This document shows, piece after piece, positions 7,855 to 17,921 of a stretch of 35,226 nt of DNA. The translations under genes were made by a program, and so were the position numbers. Where the stretch lies: the NCBI RefSeq assembly GCF_030537745.1, contig NZ_JAUNVI010000017.1, positions 12,710 through 47,935 of the forward strand, in the 5' to 3' direction. The notes under the pieces are model-generated. The model searched no databases, had not been told where the DNA came from, and saw only the letters and a list, made by a program, of their open reading frames with translations. Within the stretch, counting starts at the first letter, position 1, and each line of letters begins with the position of its first letter. This DNA is from Ornithinimicrobium sp. GTDB lineage: Bacteria > Actinomycetota > Actinomycetes > Actinomycetales > Dermatophilaceae.

Positions 7855-9836
7855 CACTGCATCACCCAAACGGCGCCGAGGATCGCGACGACACCAAGGA
7901 GCATCGTCAAGGCATAGGAGCGGACGAACCCGTTCTGGGCCCGGCGTAAGACTTCGGCCGTCGCGGACAGCGTGGCGGTGGTGCCGCCCACGATCCCGGC
8001 GTCTACGACGTCACGCTCCGTCTCCAGGAGCGTGCTGGCCAGGCCCAGGGTCGGGCCGACGACGAAGATGTCGTTGGTCTCGTCCTGATAGAGGTCACGC
8101 CGCGCCGCGCGGGTCAGGGCGTTGCCGTACGGGGCCACCACCGGCACTTCCTCACGTCCGTAGCGGTACCACGCGAACGCCACGCCGGCGATCATCAGGA
8201 TGAAGGCCGAGACCTGGATGGTCGTCACGGAGATGACCGGCTGCGGATGCACCTCCTCGCCGAAGACAGGAGACAGCCAGGCCGGGAAGATCTTGGTGCC
8301 CCACGGGCTCCACAGCAGGAAGCCAAGGACGATGGAGCCCAGCGACAGGACCATCATCGGCACCAACATCACCAGGCCAGGATCGTGCGGGTGCTGGTCG
8401 TCCTCCCACCGAGCCTTCCCGTGGAAGGTCATGAAGAAGAGCCGGGACATGTAGAAGGCCGTGACGCCGGCCGTGATGAGCGCGGCGCCACCAAAGACCC
8501 AGGCCTGCCAGCCTTCGCCGGCCGAGAAGGCAGCTTCGATGATCTTGTCCTTGGAGAACCAGCCGGAAAAGCCGGGCACGCCGATGATGGCCAACCAGAA
8601 GGTGGCGAAGAGGATCCAGGTGACCTTCATCCCGCCGGCCAGGTTGCCGAAGCGGCGCATGTCGACCTGGTCGCGCATGCCGTGCATGACCGAGCCGGCA
8701 CCGAGGAACAGGCCGGCCTTGAAGAAACCGTGCGTGACGAGGTGGAAGATCGCGAAGGTGTAGCCGATCGGGCCGAGCCCGACGGCCAGCATCATGTAGC
8801 CGATCTGCGACATCGTCGAGGCAGCCAGTGCCTTCTTGATGTCGTCCTTGGCGCAGCCGACGATCGCGCCGAAGACCAAGGTGATCACGCCCACGATGCA
8901 CACGGCCAGGCGCGCGTCCGGGGTGGCGTTGAAGATCGCCTGGGAGCGAGCGATGAGGTAGACGCCTGCGGTCACCATGGTCGCGGCGTGGATCAGCGCG
9001 GAGACCGGGGTGGGACCGGCCATCGCGTCACCGAGCCAGCTCTGCAGGGGGAACTGCGCAGACTTCGCGCATGCTGCCAGCAGGAGCGTCAGGCCGATCA
9101 GCGTGAGCTGCCACTGACTGGCCTGCTCGGCGTTCGCGAAGACCGTGGCGAAGTCGAAGGACCCGTAGTTGACCAGCAGCAGAGCCATCGCCGTGATCAT
9201 CCCGAAGTCACCGATGCGGTTGACGATGAACGCCTTGTTTCCGGACGAGGCGTAGTCCGGGTTGGTGTACCAGAACCCGATGAGCAGGTAGCTGGACAGA
9301 CCCACGCCCTCCCAGCCGACGAAGAGCAGCATGTAGGAGTCGGCCAGGACCAGCAGCAGCATCGAGGCCACGAACAGGTTGAGGTAGCCGAAGAAGCGAC
9401 GCTTGTCGGGGTCGTGCTCCATGTAGCCCAGGGAGTAGACGTGGATCAGTCCGCCGACAAAGGTGATCAGCATGACGAAGGTCAACGACAGCGGGTCCAT
9501 GAGGAGTCCGGCGTGGACGTCGAGGTCCCCCACGCTGGCCCAGTCCCACATCACCAACTGGCGGGCACGCTGCGCCGGAGCAAAGCTCAGCAGCTGGACA
9601 ATGATCGCCGCCCCCAGCCCGAAGCTGGCCCACGGCGCAGCTACGGCGAGCCCGGGGCCCCAACTGTTGGTGCGCCGTCCTCCGAACAGCAGCACGGCGG
9701 CACCGAGCAGGGGAAGCGCGATCATCAGCCAGCCGAGGGAGACCGCCCCGGTGTCGGCGGGCAAGAATTCCGCGACGCCGGCGGGGGTATCAGCGGTGAT
9801 GAGCGCGAGGCCCACGGCGCTCTCGAGTACAGACAC
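7854..9836 (-). CDS. nuoL: NADH-quinone oxidoreductase subunit L
   Basis: Largest, distal antiporter-like subunit, 660 residues. Landmarks: Glu176 in GWEGVGLSSYLLIGFW, Lys258 in ACAKSAQFPLQSWLG, and the conserved PTPVSALIHAATMVTAGVYL stretch after it. The C-terminal part has extra hydrophobic segments and a polar stretch about 535-600, consistent with the lateral helix and anchor helix of NuoL. The start is GTG at 9836 with AAGGAG nine bases upstream, 13 bases after the nuoK stop. This is one of only two junctions in the nuo run without overlap. It ends in TGATG with nuoM. Confidence 0.96.
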   Translation of the reverse strand: MSVLESAVGLALITADTPAGVAEFLPADTGAVSLGWLMIALPLLGAAVLLFGGRRTNSWGPGLAVAAPWASFGLGAAIIVQLLSFAPAQRARQLVMWDWASVGDLDVHAGLLMDPLSLTFVMLITFVGGLIHVYSLGYMEHDPDKRRFFGYLNLFVASMLLLVLADSYMLLFVGWEGVGLSSYLLIGFWYTNPDYASSGNKAFIVNRIGDFGMITAMALLLVNYGSFDFATVFANAEQASQWQLTLIGLTLLLAACAKSAQFPLQSWLGDAMAGPTPVSALIHAATMVTAGVYLIARSQAIFNATPDARLAVCIVGVITLVFGAIVGCAKDDIKKALAASTMSQIGYMMLAVGLGPIGYTFAIFHLVTHGFFKAGLFLGAGSVMHGMRDQVDMRRFGNLAGGMKVTWILFATFWLAIIGVPGFSGWFSKDKIIEAAFSAGEGWQAWVFGGAALITAGVTAFYMSRLFFMTFHGKARWEDDQHPHDPGLVMLVPMMVLSLGSIVLGFLLWSPWGTKIFPAWLSPVFGEEVHPQPVISVTTIQVSAFILMIAGVAFAWYRYGREEVPVVAPYGNALTRAARRDLYQDETNDIFVVGPTLGLASTLLETERDVVDAGIVGGTTATLSATAEVLRRAQNGFVRSYALTMLLGVVAILGAVWVMQ

Positions 9837-9849
9837 GTTGGCTCGCTCC

Positions 9850-10149
9850 TTACAGCTTCAAGAGGTTGGCGTCGTCGACCGAAGCCGAGCGGCGGGCGCG
9901 GAAGATGGCCATGATGATCGCCAACCCGACGACCACCTCGGAGGCCGCGACGACCATGACGAAGAGGGCGTAGACCTGGCCGTCGACGCTGCCGTGGATA
10001 CGGGCAAAGGTCACCAGGGAAAGGTTGCAGGCGTTGAGCATGAGCTCGATGCCCATAAACACGATGATCGTGTTGCGCCGCGTCAGGACCGTGATCGAGC
10101 CGAGCGTGAAGAGCACGACCGACAGGTAGATGTAGGACTGGAGCCCCAT
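9850..10149 (-). CDS. nuoK: NADH-quinone oxidoreductase subunit K
   Basis: Small three-helix membrane subunit of 99 residues, the normal family length. The two buried glutamates of the proton path are present: Glu35 in [12 protein letters not shown] and Glu71 in [11 protein letters not shown], matching E. coli NuoK Glu36 and Glu72. The ATG at 10149 shares one base with the nuoJ stop (TGATG). The C-terminus after residue 84 is a short polar tail ([16 protein letters not shown]). It stops with TAA. Confidence 0.97.
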   Translation of the reverse strand: MGLQSYIYLSVVLFTLGSITVLTRRNTIIVFMGIELMLNACNLSLVTFARIHGSVDGQVYALFVMVVAASEVVVGLAIIMAIFRARRSASVDDANLLKL

Positions 10150-10985
10150 CAGCGCTTGCCCTCCTCGGCGTCGGTGCCGACCTCGGTCGTGTCGTGGCTG
10201 TCCGAGCCCCGCTTGGCGGAGGTGTCGGTGGCACCCGGGGAGCCGGGCAGCGCGAACGCCGACGGCGACTGGACCTGGCCGCGTGCGACCAGGACCCGCG
10301 GCACGGAGACCTCCACCGGCTCACCGTCGGGTCCCAGGGCCGGCGTGTCGGCCGCGTTGTGGCGGGCATAGATGCCCGGGTTGGGCTTGCCCGCCAGCCA
10401 GCGTCCGCTGCGCAACCGGGCGTCCGCGACGTCAGCCTGAGTGGGCGTCGGCGTCAGGCGTTCCCGGTGTGCGAGCACCATCGCGCCCATGACGGCGATG
10501 ACCAGGAGCGCTCCGAGGGCCTCGAAGCCCAGGACCTGACGCTCGAAGATCTCCCGCGCGAGCGCGGTAACGGTGCCCTCGGCCTGCACTGCCTGGAGCC
10601 CGACAGCGTCCGGCCAGTTCACCCTGGTCAGGCCGTAGACGGCTGCCGCGGCGAAGAGGGCCCCGATCAGGAAGGACCAGAAGCGTTGGCCACGGAGGGT
10701 GTCGACCATCGTGTCGGAGGCGTCGACTCCGACGAGCATGACGACAAACAGGAAGAGCATCATCACGGCGCCGGAGTAGACGAAGACCTGGATGATGCCC
10801 ACGAACTCGGCCCCCTGGCCGACATAGATGATGCCGAGGCTGACCATCGTCATCGCCATCGCCATCGCTGCGTGCACGGCCTTGCGGGCAAACAGCAGTC
10901 CGAGGCCACCGGTCACCGCCACCACTGCCATCACCCAGAAGAGCACGAGCTCCATACCGTTGATCGAGTCGACCGCGGGAGTCAT
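10149..10985 (-). CDS. nuoJ: NADH-quinone oxidoreductase subunit J
   Basis: Membrane subunit of 278 residues. The first 175 or so hold five hydrophobic segments, with the typical stretch [19 protein letters not shown] in which the third helix carries a pi-bulge in known structures. The last 100 residues or so are a hydrophilic tail rich in Thr, Pro, Asp and Ser. E. coli NuoJ is 184 residues, so the tail is an addition common in longer actinobacterial forms. The ATG at 10985 overlaps the nuoI stop as ATGA. An internal ATG at codon 11 ([10 protein letters not shown]) would give a more classical N-terminus, but the overlap favours the first. Confidence 0.94.
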   Translation of the reverse strand: MTPAVDSINGMELVLFWVMAVVAVTGGLGLLFARKAVHAAMAMAMTMVSLGIIYVGQGAEFVGIIQVFVYSGAVMMLFLFVVMLVGVDASDTMVDTLRGQRFWSFLIGALFAAAAVYGLTRVNWPDAVGLQAVQAEGTVTALAREIFERQVLGFEALGALLVIAVMGAMVLAHRERLTPTPTQADVADARLRSGRWLAGKPNPGIYARHNAADTPALGPDGEPVEVSVPRVLVARGQVQSPSAFALPGSPGATDTSAKRGSDSHDTTEVGTDAEEGKR

Positions 10986-11752
10986 CGGGGGACCTCCGTC
11001 TCGGTGCTGGCCGGGGTCTCGGCGCTGTCGCTGTCGCTGTCGCGGGCCTCGACGTAGTCCTGCTGCTCCTGCGTCGGGCCGGTCACCAGATTCCGGTAGT
11101 AGTCACGGTCGGACCTGCCCTGCGCCATCGGGAACGGCGGGGTGAGCTGCTCGGACGTGCTTGGCACCAGCAGCTGGTGCTTCTCGTAGATCAGCGAGGT
11201 GCGGTTGTCGTCGGCCAGCTCGTACTCATTGGTCATGGTCAGCGCCCGGGTGGGGCAGGCCTCGATGCACAGGCCGCAGAAGATGCACCGCAGATAGTTG
11301 ATCTGGTAGACGCGGCCATAGCGGTCACCTGGGGAGAAGCGGGAGCCGTCGAAATTGTCTGCCGCCTCGACGTAGATCGCGTCGGCCGGGCACGCCCAGG
11401 CGCACAGCTCACAACCGATGCACTTCTCCAGCCCGTCCGCATAACGGTTGAGCTGGTGGCGGCCGTGGAAACGCTTGGCGGTAGGGCGCTTGACCTCGGG
11501 GTACTCCTGGGTCGCCACCTTGCGGAACATGGTCGCGAAGGTGACCCCGAAACCGGCGACAGGAGCCAAGAAGCCACCGATGGCGGTCGACTTCGGCTTG
11601 CCCCCCGTCGGGTCGGTCGTGGTCGCTGGGGCGGCCGCGGCTTCTCGCGCGCTCGGTGTGCTCGCCGAGTCAGGGCCAATGTCAGTGCCAGTGTCAGGCC
11701 CGACGTCGACGGTGCCGTCGTCGCCGGTCTGGGGATCGGTGGGGTCAGCCAC
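10982..11752 (-). CDS. nuoI: NADH-quinone oxidoreductase subunit I (8Fe ferredoxin)
   Basis: Peripheral-arm subunit carrying two [4Fe-4S] clusters (N6a/N6b). The motifs are [12 protein letters not shown] (Cys111, 114, 117, 121) and [12 protein letters not shown] (Cys156, 159, 162, 166). The core starts near residue 60. Before it is an unusual acidic extension of about 55 residues with a D-x-G-x tetrapeptide repeat, and after it an acidic Ser/Glu tail ([16 protein letters not shown]). The start is GTG at 11752 with GGAGG six bases upstream, overlapping the end of nuoH by 8 bases. The strong Shine-Dalgarno argues that the extension is translated. Total length is 256 residues against about 180 in E. 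coli. Confidence 0.95.
   Translation of the reverse strand: MADPTDPQTGDDGTVDVGPDTGTDIGPDSASTPSAREAAAAPATTTDPTGGKPKSTAIGGFLAPVAGFGVTFATMFRKVATQEYPEVKRPTAKRFHGRHQLNRYADGLEKCIGCELCAWACPADAIYVEAADNFDGSRFSPGDRYGRVYQINYLRCIFCGLCIEACPTRALTMTNEYELADDNRTSLIYEKHQLLVPSTSEQLTPPFPMAQGRSDRDYYRNLVTGPTQEQQDYVEARDSDSDSAETPASTETEVPR
11670..11717. repeat. 12-bp tandem repeat inside nuoI 5' end
   Basis: Three to four degenerate 12-base units, for example TCAGGGCCAATG, TCAGTGCCAGTG and TCAGGCCCGACG at 11670, 11682 and 11694. Read on the minus strand they encode D-x-G-P/T tetrapeptides in the acidic N-terminal extension of NuoI. The unit is a multiple of three, so copy changes keep frame. Confidence 0.6.
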
Positions 11753-13181
11753 GACGTTCCTCCGTCTCGTGGGTGGTCGTCACGGAATCGTCGGCAACGG
11801 TGGTGGCGCTGCTGACGGCCACCGGGGAGGCGGCCTCGATCCTGCGCTGGGTGGGCTCGATCAGGGTCTGTCCGGGCAACGGCGGCACGGGGAAGCCGTC
11901 GGCGAACGGATCGACTTCTTCGGGAACGGTCAACCGTTCGTCGCGTTCGAGCATGCGTTGCTGGGCGTAGCGGTCCCAGAGCAGGATCCCGGCAATGACG
12001 AACAGCCCGATGATGCCCAAGGTGATGAAGAGCACGTAACGGCCCTCCCCGAGGAAGCCCTGCTGGGCCGCCCGGATCATGATGACGGCTACCACCCACG
12101 CCAAGGACAGCGGGATCAGGACCTTCCAACCCAGGTGCATGAACTGGTCGTAGCGGACGCGGGGCAGCGAGCCGCGCAGCCACACGTAGAACCAGATGAA
12201 GCCCCACATCTTCACGGTGAACCAGAGCAGGCCCCACCATCCCTGGTCGAACATGCCGTCCGCGATCTGGTTGACCGGCCAGGGCGCGTGCCAGCCGCCC
12301 AGGAACAGGGTCGTCGCCAGTCCCGCGACGGTAAACATGTTGACGTACTCGCCGAGGAAGAACATGCCGAACTTCATCGAGGAGTATTCGGTGTGGAACC
12401 CACCGCCGAGCTCGCCCTCACCTTCGGCGAGGTCGAAGGGCAGTCGGTTGGTCTCACCGACCATGGTGATGACGTAGACGACGAAGCTGAAGAACAGGGG
12501 GATGACGTACCACATCGGGATGCCCAGGACCGTCTCCTTGGCCTGGGCTGCGACGATCTGGCTCGTCGACATCGACCCCGCGTAGAGGAAGACGGCGACC
12601 AGCGACAGACCCATCGCGATCTCGTAGGAGATGACTTGAGCGGTCGAGCGCAGACCACCCAGGAGCGGGTAGGTGGAGCCGGAGGACCAGCCGCCCAGGA
12701 CGAAGCCGTAGGCACCGACACCGGCGACGGCGAGCACCAGGAGCACCGCCACCGGGGTGTCGGTCAACTGCAGCGGGGTGGTGTGCCCGAACATCGACAC
12801 GTCGCCGGACAGCGGGATGATCGCGAACGAGACGAACGCCAGCGAGCCGACCATGAGCGGGGCCAGCAGGAACATCAGCTTGTCGGCGCCCTTGGGCGTG
12901 ACGTCCTCCTTGAAAAACAGCTTGATGCCGTCGGCGGCGGTCTGCAGGATCCCCAACGGACCCAGCCGGTTGGGGCCCGGGCGCTGCTGCATACGCCCGA
13001 TGACCCGACGCTCGAACCAGATGACGACGACGACCGAGATCATCAGGTAGACGAACAGGAGCGCTGCCTTGACCAACGACAGCCACCACGGGGTGTCGGT
13101 GAAGTCGGCGAGCGGCTGATCGACCGTCGGCAGCACCAGGCCGGAGGCGAGCAGGTCGGGGTATGCCGTCAGAAGACTCAT
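11745..13181 (-). CDS. nuoH: NADH-quinone oxidoreductase subunit H
   Basis: Membrane subunit that forms the quinone chamber and heel of complex I, 478 residues with about eight hydrophobic segments. Conserved features: [19 protein letters not shown] after helix 1, [11 protein letters not shown], and the acidic loop [19 protein letters not shown] followed by [17 protein letters not shown], which lines the quinone tunnel. The ATG at 13181 overlaps the nuoG stop as ATGA. Beyond the last helix ([15 protein letters not shown]) is a polar tail of about 75 residues with Pro and Thr/Val-rich stretches, longer than in E. coli NuoH. The end overlaps nuoI by 8 bases. Confidence 0.96.
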   Translation of the reverse strand: MSLLTAYPDLLASGLVLPTVDQPLADFTDTPWWLSLVKAALLFVYLMISVVVVIWFERRVIGRMQQRPGPNRLGPLGILQTAADGIKLFFKEDVTPKGADKLMFLLAPLMVGSLAFVSFAIIPLSGDVSMFGHTTPLQLTDTPVAVLLVLAVAGVGAYGFVLGGWSSGSTYPLLGGLRSTAQVISYEIAMGLSLVAVFLYAGSMSTSQIVAAQAKETVLGIPMWYVIPLFFSFVVYVITMVGETNRLPFDLAEGEGELGGGFHTEYSSMKFGMFFLGEYVNMFTVAGLATTLFLGGWHAPWPVNQIADGMFDQGWWGLLWFTVKMWGFIWFYVWLRGSLPRVRYDQFMHLGWKVLIPLSLAWVVAVIMIRAAQQGFLGEGRYVLFITLGIIGLFVIAGILLWDRYAQQRMLERDERLTVPEEVDPFADGFPVPPLPGQTLIEPTQRRIEAASPVAVSSATTVADDSVTTTHETEERRG

Positions 13182-15715
13182 GCTTCACCTCGGGGATCAG
13201 GGCTGGCCACAGTGGCGTCGGCGTGGGCAGGGCATGCGGCGAGCCGCACGACTGCCCCGGCGTCGGCACCGAGCGTGCCGCGCACCGCGCTGCCGACCGA
13301 GTTGGTGGGCAGCCACACCACACCCTCGGGCATGGCCGTGACGATGACCGGCAAGGTGATGTCACCGCGGTCCGTCGACACGCTCAGCAGCTCACCGTCC
13401 TGGACACCGACCGAGGCTGCCGTGCCTGCCGACACCCTGGCGCTCGCCCGAGGGGCGGTCCCGGCCAGGAAAGGCTCGCCGTCCTGCAGCGATCCCGCGT
13501 CGAGCAGGTGGTGCCAGGTCGCCAGGACAGCTTCACCGGATGCGGGCGTCGGTGGGTTCATCGGCTCGACCGTGGGAGCGGCGGGGCGGGAGTCGACGGT
13601 GCCGAGAGCGGTGATCTCGCGTCGGATGTCGGTCGCTGCGCCCGTGCCCAGACGGTGGCCCATGGCGGAGGCGAGGCGGTCGATGACCACGTGGTCGGAC
13701 AACGCCGCGGAGTCGATCGCCTTCTCGAAGAGCCGCAGACGGCCCTCCCAGTTGGCAAACGCCCCGGACTTCTCCTGTTGCGGCGCCACCGGAAGGATCA
13801 CGTCGGCATACGCGTGGACGTCCGTCTCCCGGACCTCCAGGCTGACGACGAACGCGCGCTCGAGCGCCGCGCGAGCCAGCTGCGGGTCGGGCAGGTCGTC
13901 GATCTCCAGCCCTGAGACCACCAGCGCCTTGAGCTCCCCGGCTGCCGCGGCGGCCAGGATCTCACCGGTGTCACGGCCCGCTGACGTAGGCAGATCGCCG
14001 TCGACACCCCAGATCGAGGCGACCTGGGCACGGGCGGCGTCATCGCTGACCAGCCGACCACCTGGCAGCAGGTTGGGCATGGCGCCCACGTCGATGGCGC
14101 CTCGCTCGCCGGCACGTCGCGGCACCCAGGCCAGCGCGGCCCCAGTGCTCTTCGCCAGTGCGGCGGCTGCCGACAGTGCGCCCGGGACGGTGGCGAGACG
14201 TTCGCCGACCAGGATCACCGAGCCCTGCCCCAGGGACTGTGCTGCGGCGGCGAACTCTTCACTCACGTCACCCTCGGACTGCCCGAGGGCGCGCAGGACC
14301 TCGGCCTCGGTGCCGGGAGCGCTGGCCAGCAGGGTGGCATCCATCTTGGCCACGCTTCGAGTGGCGAAGGGGGCGACGGCATACACCTTGGTCTTGTTCT
14401 TGCGCATCGCCTTGCGCAGGCGCAAGAAGATGATGGGGCTCTCGTCTTCCGGCTCCAGGCCGACCAGCAGGACCGAGGACGCCGACTCGAGGGTGGCATA
14501 GCTGACCCCGCGCTCACCAACGACGCTGGAGGCGATGAAGTCGGCTTCCTCGCGGCTGTGCGGGCGGGCGCGGTGATCGACGTCGTTGGTGCCGAGGGCG
14601 ACGCGCGCGAACTTGGCGTAGGCGTAAGAGTCTTCGACGCTGACGCGGCCTCCGACGAGCACGCCGACCCCTCCGGAGCGGGCGGCGCTCAGGCCCTGGG
14701 CTGCTGCCTGCAACGCGCGCTGCCAGGGGACGACGGCGTAGTCACCGTCGGCCTGGCGCGCCACGGGGTCACGTAGGCGGTCGGGCAGGGCCGCGTAGGT
14801 AAAGGCCCAGCGTCCCTTGTCGCAGTTCCACTCCTCGTTAACCTGCGGGTCGTCTAGCGCCATCCGGCGCAGCACGTTGCCGCGGCGGTGGTCGGTGCGG
14901 ATCGCGCAACCGGAGGCGCAGTGCTCGCAGACGCTGGGGGTGGAGACCAGGTCGAAGGGCCGTGACCGGAAGCGGTATGCGGAGCCCGTCAGCGCGCCGA
15001 CCGGGCAGATCTGGACGGTATTGCCAGAGAAGTAGCTCTCGAACGGCTTCTCCTCGTAGATCCCGACCTGCTGGAGCGCGCCACGCTCGAGCAGGACCAT
15101 GAAGGGGTCACCGGCGATCTCGTCGGAGAACCGCGTGCAGCGGGCGCACAAGATGCAGCGCTCGCGGTCGAGCAGCACCTGGGCGGAGATGTTGATCGGC
15201 TTGGGATAGGTGCGCTTGACGTCATCGAAGCGAGACGTCGGGCGGCCGTTGCTCATCGCCTGGTTCTGCAGGGGGCACTCGCCGCCCTTGTCGCAGACGG
15301 GGCAGTCCAACGGGTGGTTGATGAGCAAGAACTCCATCTGACCGTACTGCGCCTTGTCGGCGACCGGGCTGGTGTGCTGGGTGTGCACCACCATGCCGGG
15401 CGTCGCGACGATCGTGCAGGAAGCTTGCGGCTTCGGCATCGGCTTGAGGTTGCCCTCACGGTCCGGGGTCGAGATGTCAACCAGGCACTGACGGCAGGCG
15501 CCGACAGGATCCAGGAGCGGGTGGTCGCAGAAGCGGGGGATCTGGATCCCGACGGTCTCGGCGGCGCGGATGACGAGGGTGCCCTCGGGGACCGAGACCG
15601 CCACGTCGTCGATGACCATGTCGATCATCGTGGGGGCCGGCTGCTCCGGGGCGGACGCGTTGCCTCCGTCGGTCACCGAGTTGCCGCCGGAGGAGGGAGA
15701 AGTGGAGACGGTCAT
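13178..15715 (-). CDS. nuoG: NADH-quinone oxidoreductase subunit G
   Basis: Large iron-sulfur subunit, 845 residues from the ATG at 15715. The start overlaps the nuoF stop as ATGA, with AAGGAG 11 bases upstream. Ligands in order: [2Fe-2S] Cys63, 74, 77, 100; [4Fe-4S] His134, Cys138, 141, 147; [4Fe-4S] Cys187, 190, 193, 237; and a fourth set Cys263, 266, 270, 298, matching the extra N7 cluster known from E. coli and Thermus. The rest is a molybdopterin-oxidoreductase-like domain that normally has no cofactor in NuoG. The first 30 residues are a Ser/Gly/Pro-rich leader before the ferredoxin fold. A longer reading into nuoF is not supported. Confidence 0.96.
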   Translation of the reverse strand: MTVSTSPSSGGNSVTDGGNASAPEQPAPTMIDMVIDDVAVSVPEGTLVIRAAETVGIQIPRFCDHPLLDPVGACRQCLVDISTPDREGNLKPMPKPQASCTIVATPGMVVHTQHTSPVADKAQYGQMEFLLINHPLDCPVCDKGGECPLQNQAMSNGRPTSRFDDVKRTYPKPINISAQVLLDRERCILCARCTRFSDEIAGDPFMVLLERGALQQVGIYEEKPFESYFSGNTVQICPVGALTGSAYRFRSRPFDLVSTPSVCEHCASGCAIRTDHRRGNVLRRMALDDPQVNEEWNCDKGRWAFTYAALPDRLRDPVARQADGDYAVVPWQRALQAAAQGLSAARSGGVGVLVGGRVSVEDSYAYAKFARVALGTNDVDHRARPHSREEADFIASSVVGERGVSYATLESASSVLLVGLEPEDESPIIFLRLRKAMRKNKTKVYAVAPFATRSVAKMDATLLASAPGTEAEVLRALGQSEGDVSEEFAAAAQSLGQGSVILVGERLATVPGALSAAAALAKSTGAALAWVPRRAGERGAIDVGAMPNLLPGGRLVSDDAARAQVASIWGVDGDLPTSAGRDTGEILAAAAAGELKALVVSGLEIDDLPDPQLARAALERAFVVSLEVRETDVHAYADVILPVAPQQEKSGAFANWEGRLRLFEKAIDSAALSDHVVIDRLASAMGHRLGTGAATDIRREITALGTVDSRPAAPTVEPMNPPTPASGEAVLATWHHLLDAGSLQDGEPFLAGTAPRASARVSAGTAASVGVQDGELLSVSTDRGDITLPVIVTAMPEGVVWLPTNSVGSAVRGTLGADAGAVVRLAACPAHADATVASPDPRGEA

Positions 15716-17022
15716 GCTAGCTGGCTCTCCTTCGCGAAGAGGGTTGATCGCTCCGGCGGGAACAGCTCGTGCCACGGCGTGTGCATGCCCTGCTCGAACT
15801 CCTCGCGGAAGTACTTGATGCCCGAGACGACCGGGCTGGTGGACGCATCGCCGAGCGCGCAGAAGGAACGGCCCAGGATGTTGTCGCAGATGTCATCGAG
15901 CTTCTCGATGTCACCGGGCAGTCCCTGGCCCTGCTCGAGGCGCAGCATGATGGCCTTCATCCAGTAGGTGCCCTCCCGGCAGGGGGTGCACTTGCCGCAG
16001 GACTCGTGCGCGTAGAACTCGGTCCAACGCGAGACGGCCCGGACCACCGACACGGTCTCGTCGAAGCACTGCAGGGCCCGGGTGCCGAGCATCGACCCTT
16101 CCGCGGCGACCGACTCGAAGTCGAGCGGCACGTCGAGGTGAGCGTCGGTGAAGATCGGCGTCGAAGACCCACCAGGGGTCCAGAACTTGAGGCGGTGTCC
16201 CTCGCGGATGCCGCCGGCCATCTCCAGCAGTTCGCGCAACGTGATGCCGAGCGGCGCTTCGAACTGACCTGGCCGGGTGACGTGGCCGGAGAGGCTGAAG
16301 ATGCCGTAGCCGGAGGACTTCTCGGTGCCCATGTCATGGAACCAGCCTGGCCCGTTGCGAAGGATGGAGGGGACCGAGGCGATGGACTCGACGTTGTTGA
16401 CCACCGTCGGTCGGGCGTATAGCCCGGCGACCGCCGGGAACGGCGGCTTGAGGCGCGGGGTGCCGCGGCGACCCTCCAACGAGTCCAGGAGCGCGGTCTC
16501 TTCACCGCAGATGTAGGCACCGGCGCCCGGGTGGACGGTGATGTCGAGATCAAAACCGGTCCCGAGGATGTCCTTGCCCAGATAGCCCGACTCGTAGGCC
16601 TCCTCCACCGCCCGCATCAGCCGACGGTAGACGTGGACGACCTCGCCACGGAGGTAGACGAAGGCGTGGTCGCTGCCGATCGCGAAACAGGTGATGATCA
16701 TGCCCTCGATGAGCGTCTGTGGGGACGCCATCAGCAGAGGGGTGTCCTTGCAGGTGCCCGGCTCGGACTCATCGGCGTTGACGACGAGATAGCGGGGACC
16801 GCCGTCCGGGGCCGGCAAGAAGCTCCACTTCAGGCCGGTCGGGAAGCCTGCCCCGCCACGTCCTCGCAGGCCAGAGTCCTTCATCGCCGAGACGAGGTCT
16901 TCCTTATCCATGGTCAGCGCCTGGCGCAGCGCGGCGTAGCCCTCGTGGGCTTCATAGGTCGCCATCGTCCACGACTCCGGCTGGTCCCACAGCTCGGTCA
17001 GGACGGGGGTCAGCTCAGTCAT
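15712..17022 (-). CDS. nuoF: NADH-quinone oxidoreductase subunit F
   Basis: NADH-binding subunit carrying FMN and cluster N3, 436 residues. Seen: the FMN/NADH motif [13 protein letters not shown] at 54-66, [12 protein letters not shown] at 82-93, the [19 protein letters not shown] segment near 166-184, and cluster ligands Cys342, 345, 348 ([11 protein letters not shown]) plus Cys388. The ATG at 17022 is chosen because it overlaps the nuoE stop as ATGA and has GAGGAG eight bases upstream; the 21 residues that could precede it lie inside nuoE and are arginine-rich noise. It ends overlapping nuoG. Confidence 0.97.
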   Translation of the reverse strand: MTELTPVLTELWDQPESWTMATYEAHEGYAALRQALTMDKEDLVSAMKDSGLRGRGGAGFPTGLKWSFLPAPDGGPRYLVVNADESEPGTCKDTPLLMASPQTLIEGMIITCFAIGSDHAFVYLRGEVVHVYRRLMRAVEEAYESGYLGKDILGTGFDLDITVHPGAGAYICGEETALLDSLEGRRGTPRLKPPFPAVAGLYARPTVVNNVESIASVPSILRNGPGWFHDMGTEKSSGYGIFSLSGHVTRPGQFEAPLGITLRELLEMAGGIREGHRLKFWTPGGSSTPIFTDAHLDVPLDFESVAAEGSMLGTRALQCFDETVSVVRAVSRWTEFYAHESCGKCTPCREGTYWMKAIMLRLEQGQGLPGDIEKLDDICDNILGRSFCALGDASTSPVVSGIKYFREEFEQGMHTPWHELFPPERSTLFAKESQLA

Positions 17023-17921
17023 GTGCCACTCTCCTCGCTCGGCTTGTCGCCGGTTTCGGCGGCGGGGGCGGCCGGAGCGGTCCACCCTTTCTCCCTGGCC
17101 AGTTGGAGGCCGCGCAGCGACGCCTCACCGGCACCGATGCCTTCGTCCGCGCGGCCGTCCGGGAAGCCCGCCAGAACGCGGGAGACCTGTTTGAAAGAGC
17201 ACACCTTGGAGGCGCCGCGGGTAGGCGCGATGTCCTGCCCCGCGCGCAGCTGGTCGACCATCTCTTTGGTGGATTCCGGGGTCTGCTCGTCGAAAAACTC
17301 CCAGTTCACCATCACGACCGGCGCGAAGTCGCACGCCGCATTGCACTCGATGCGCTCGAGGGTGACCAGGCCGTCCTCGGTCGTCTCGTCATGGCCGATC
17401 CCCAGGTGCTCGCTGACCTCGTCAAAGATCTGGTCGCCGCCCATGATGGCGCAGAGCGTGTTGGTGCAGACACCGACGGTGTACTCACCGTTGGGATGGC
17501 GCTTGTACTGCGTGTAGAAGGTCGCTACTCCACTGACCTCTGCGGTGGCAAGGTCCAGCTTGTCTGCGCAGTAGTGCACACCACGGCCGGTGACGTAGCC
17601 GTCCACCGACTGGATCAGGTGCAGCATGGGCAGCAGCGCGGACCGCTTCTGCGGGTAGCGCGCGATGATCTCGTCGCAGTCCTTGTCCAGCTGCGCCAGC
17701 ACGTCGTCGGCATACGGCTCGTCCGAGGCGTGCAGCGGCGTCTTGTAGTGCAGCGGCGACTGCCCCTGCGTGAAGGTGAAGGGAGATTCCTGGGTGCGCT
17801 GCGTGCTGATGCCGGCGCTCGTGCTGATCGCGTCAGAGGGGCTGCCCACGGTCTCTCCGATCCTTGCTTCGCGGTGATTCTCGATGGCGGTCGCGTTCGC
17901 GCGCTCTGGCTCCACGCTCAT
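17019..17921 (-). CDS. nuoE: NADH-quinone oxidoreductase subunit E
   Basis: Thioredoxin-like [2Fe-2S] subunit (cluster N1a), 300 residues. Ligands Cys152, 157 ([14 protein letters not shown]) and Cys193, 197 ([10 protein letters not shown]) have the expected C-x4-C and C-x3-C spacing. The core begins near residue 65. An N-terminal extension of about 60 polar residues precedes it and a 50-residue C-terminal tail (Ala/Pro-rich at its end) follows, so it is clearly longer than E. coli NuoE (166). The ATG at 17921 overlaps the nuoD stop as ATGA. Shine-Dalgarno is weak, so coupling to nuoD is likely. Confidence 0.95.
   Translation of the reverse strand: MSVEPERANATAIENHREARIGETVGSPSDAISTSAGISTQRTQESPFTFTQGQSPLHYKTPLHASDEPYADDVLAQLDKDCDEIIARYPQKRSALLPMLHLIQSVDGYVTGRGVHYCADKLDLATAEVSGVATFYTQYKRHPNGEYTVGVCTNTLCAIMGGDQIFDEVSEHLGIGHDETTEDGLVTLERIECNAACDFAPVVMVNWEFFDEQTPESTKEMVDQLRAGQDIAPTRGASKVCSFKQVSRVLAGFPDGRADEGIGAGEASLRGLQLAREKGWTAPAAPAAETGDKPSEESGT

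Noticed and set aside
8247-9914. A plus-strand open frame of about 555 codons opposite nuoL
   Set aside because: The product is rich in Asp, Glu, Gln, His and Arg with no hydrophobic core, as expected for the antisense of a membrane protein gene.
11448-14501. A plus-strand open frame of about 1,017 codons opposite nuoI, nuoH and nuoG
   Set aside because: It is antisense to three unmistakable complex I genes, its translation is low-complexity and shows no family motif. Long antisense frames are expected in GC-rich coding DNA.
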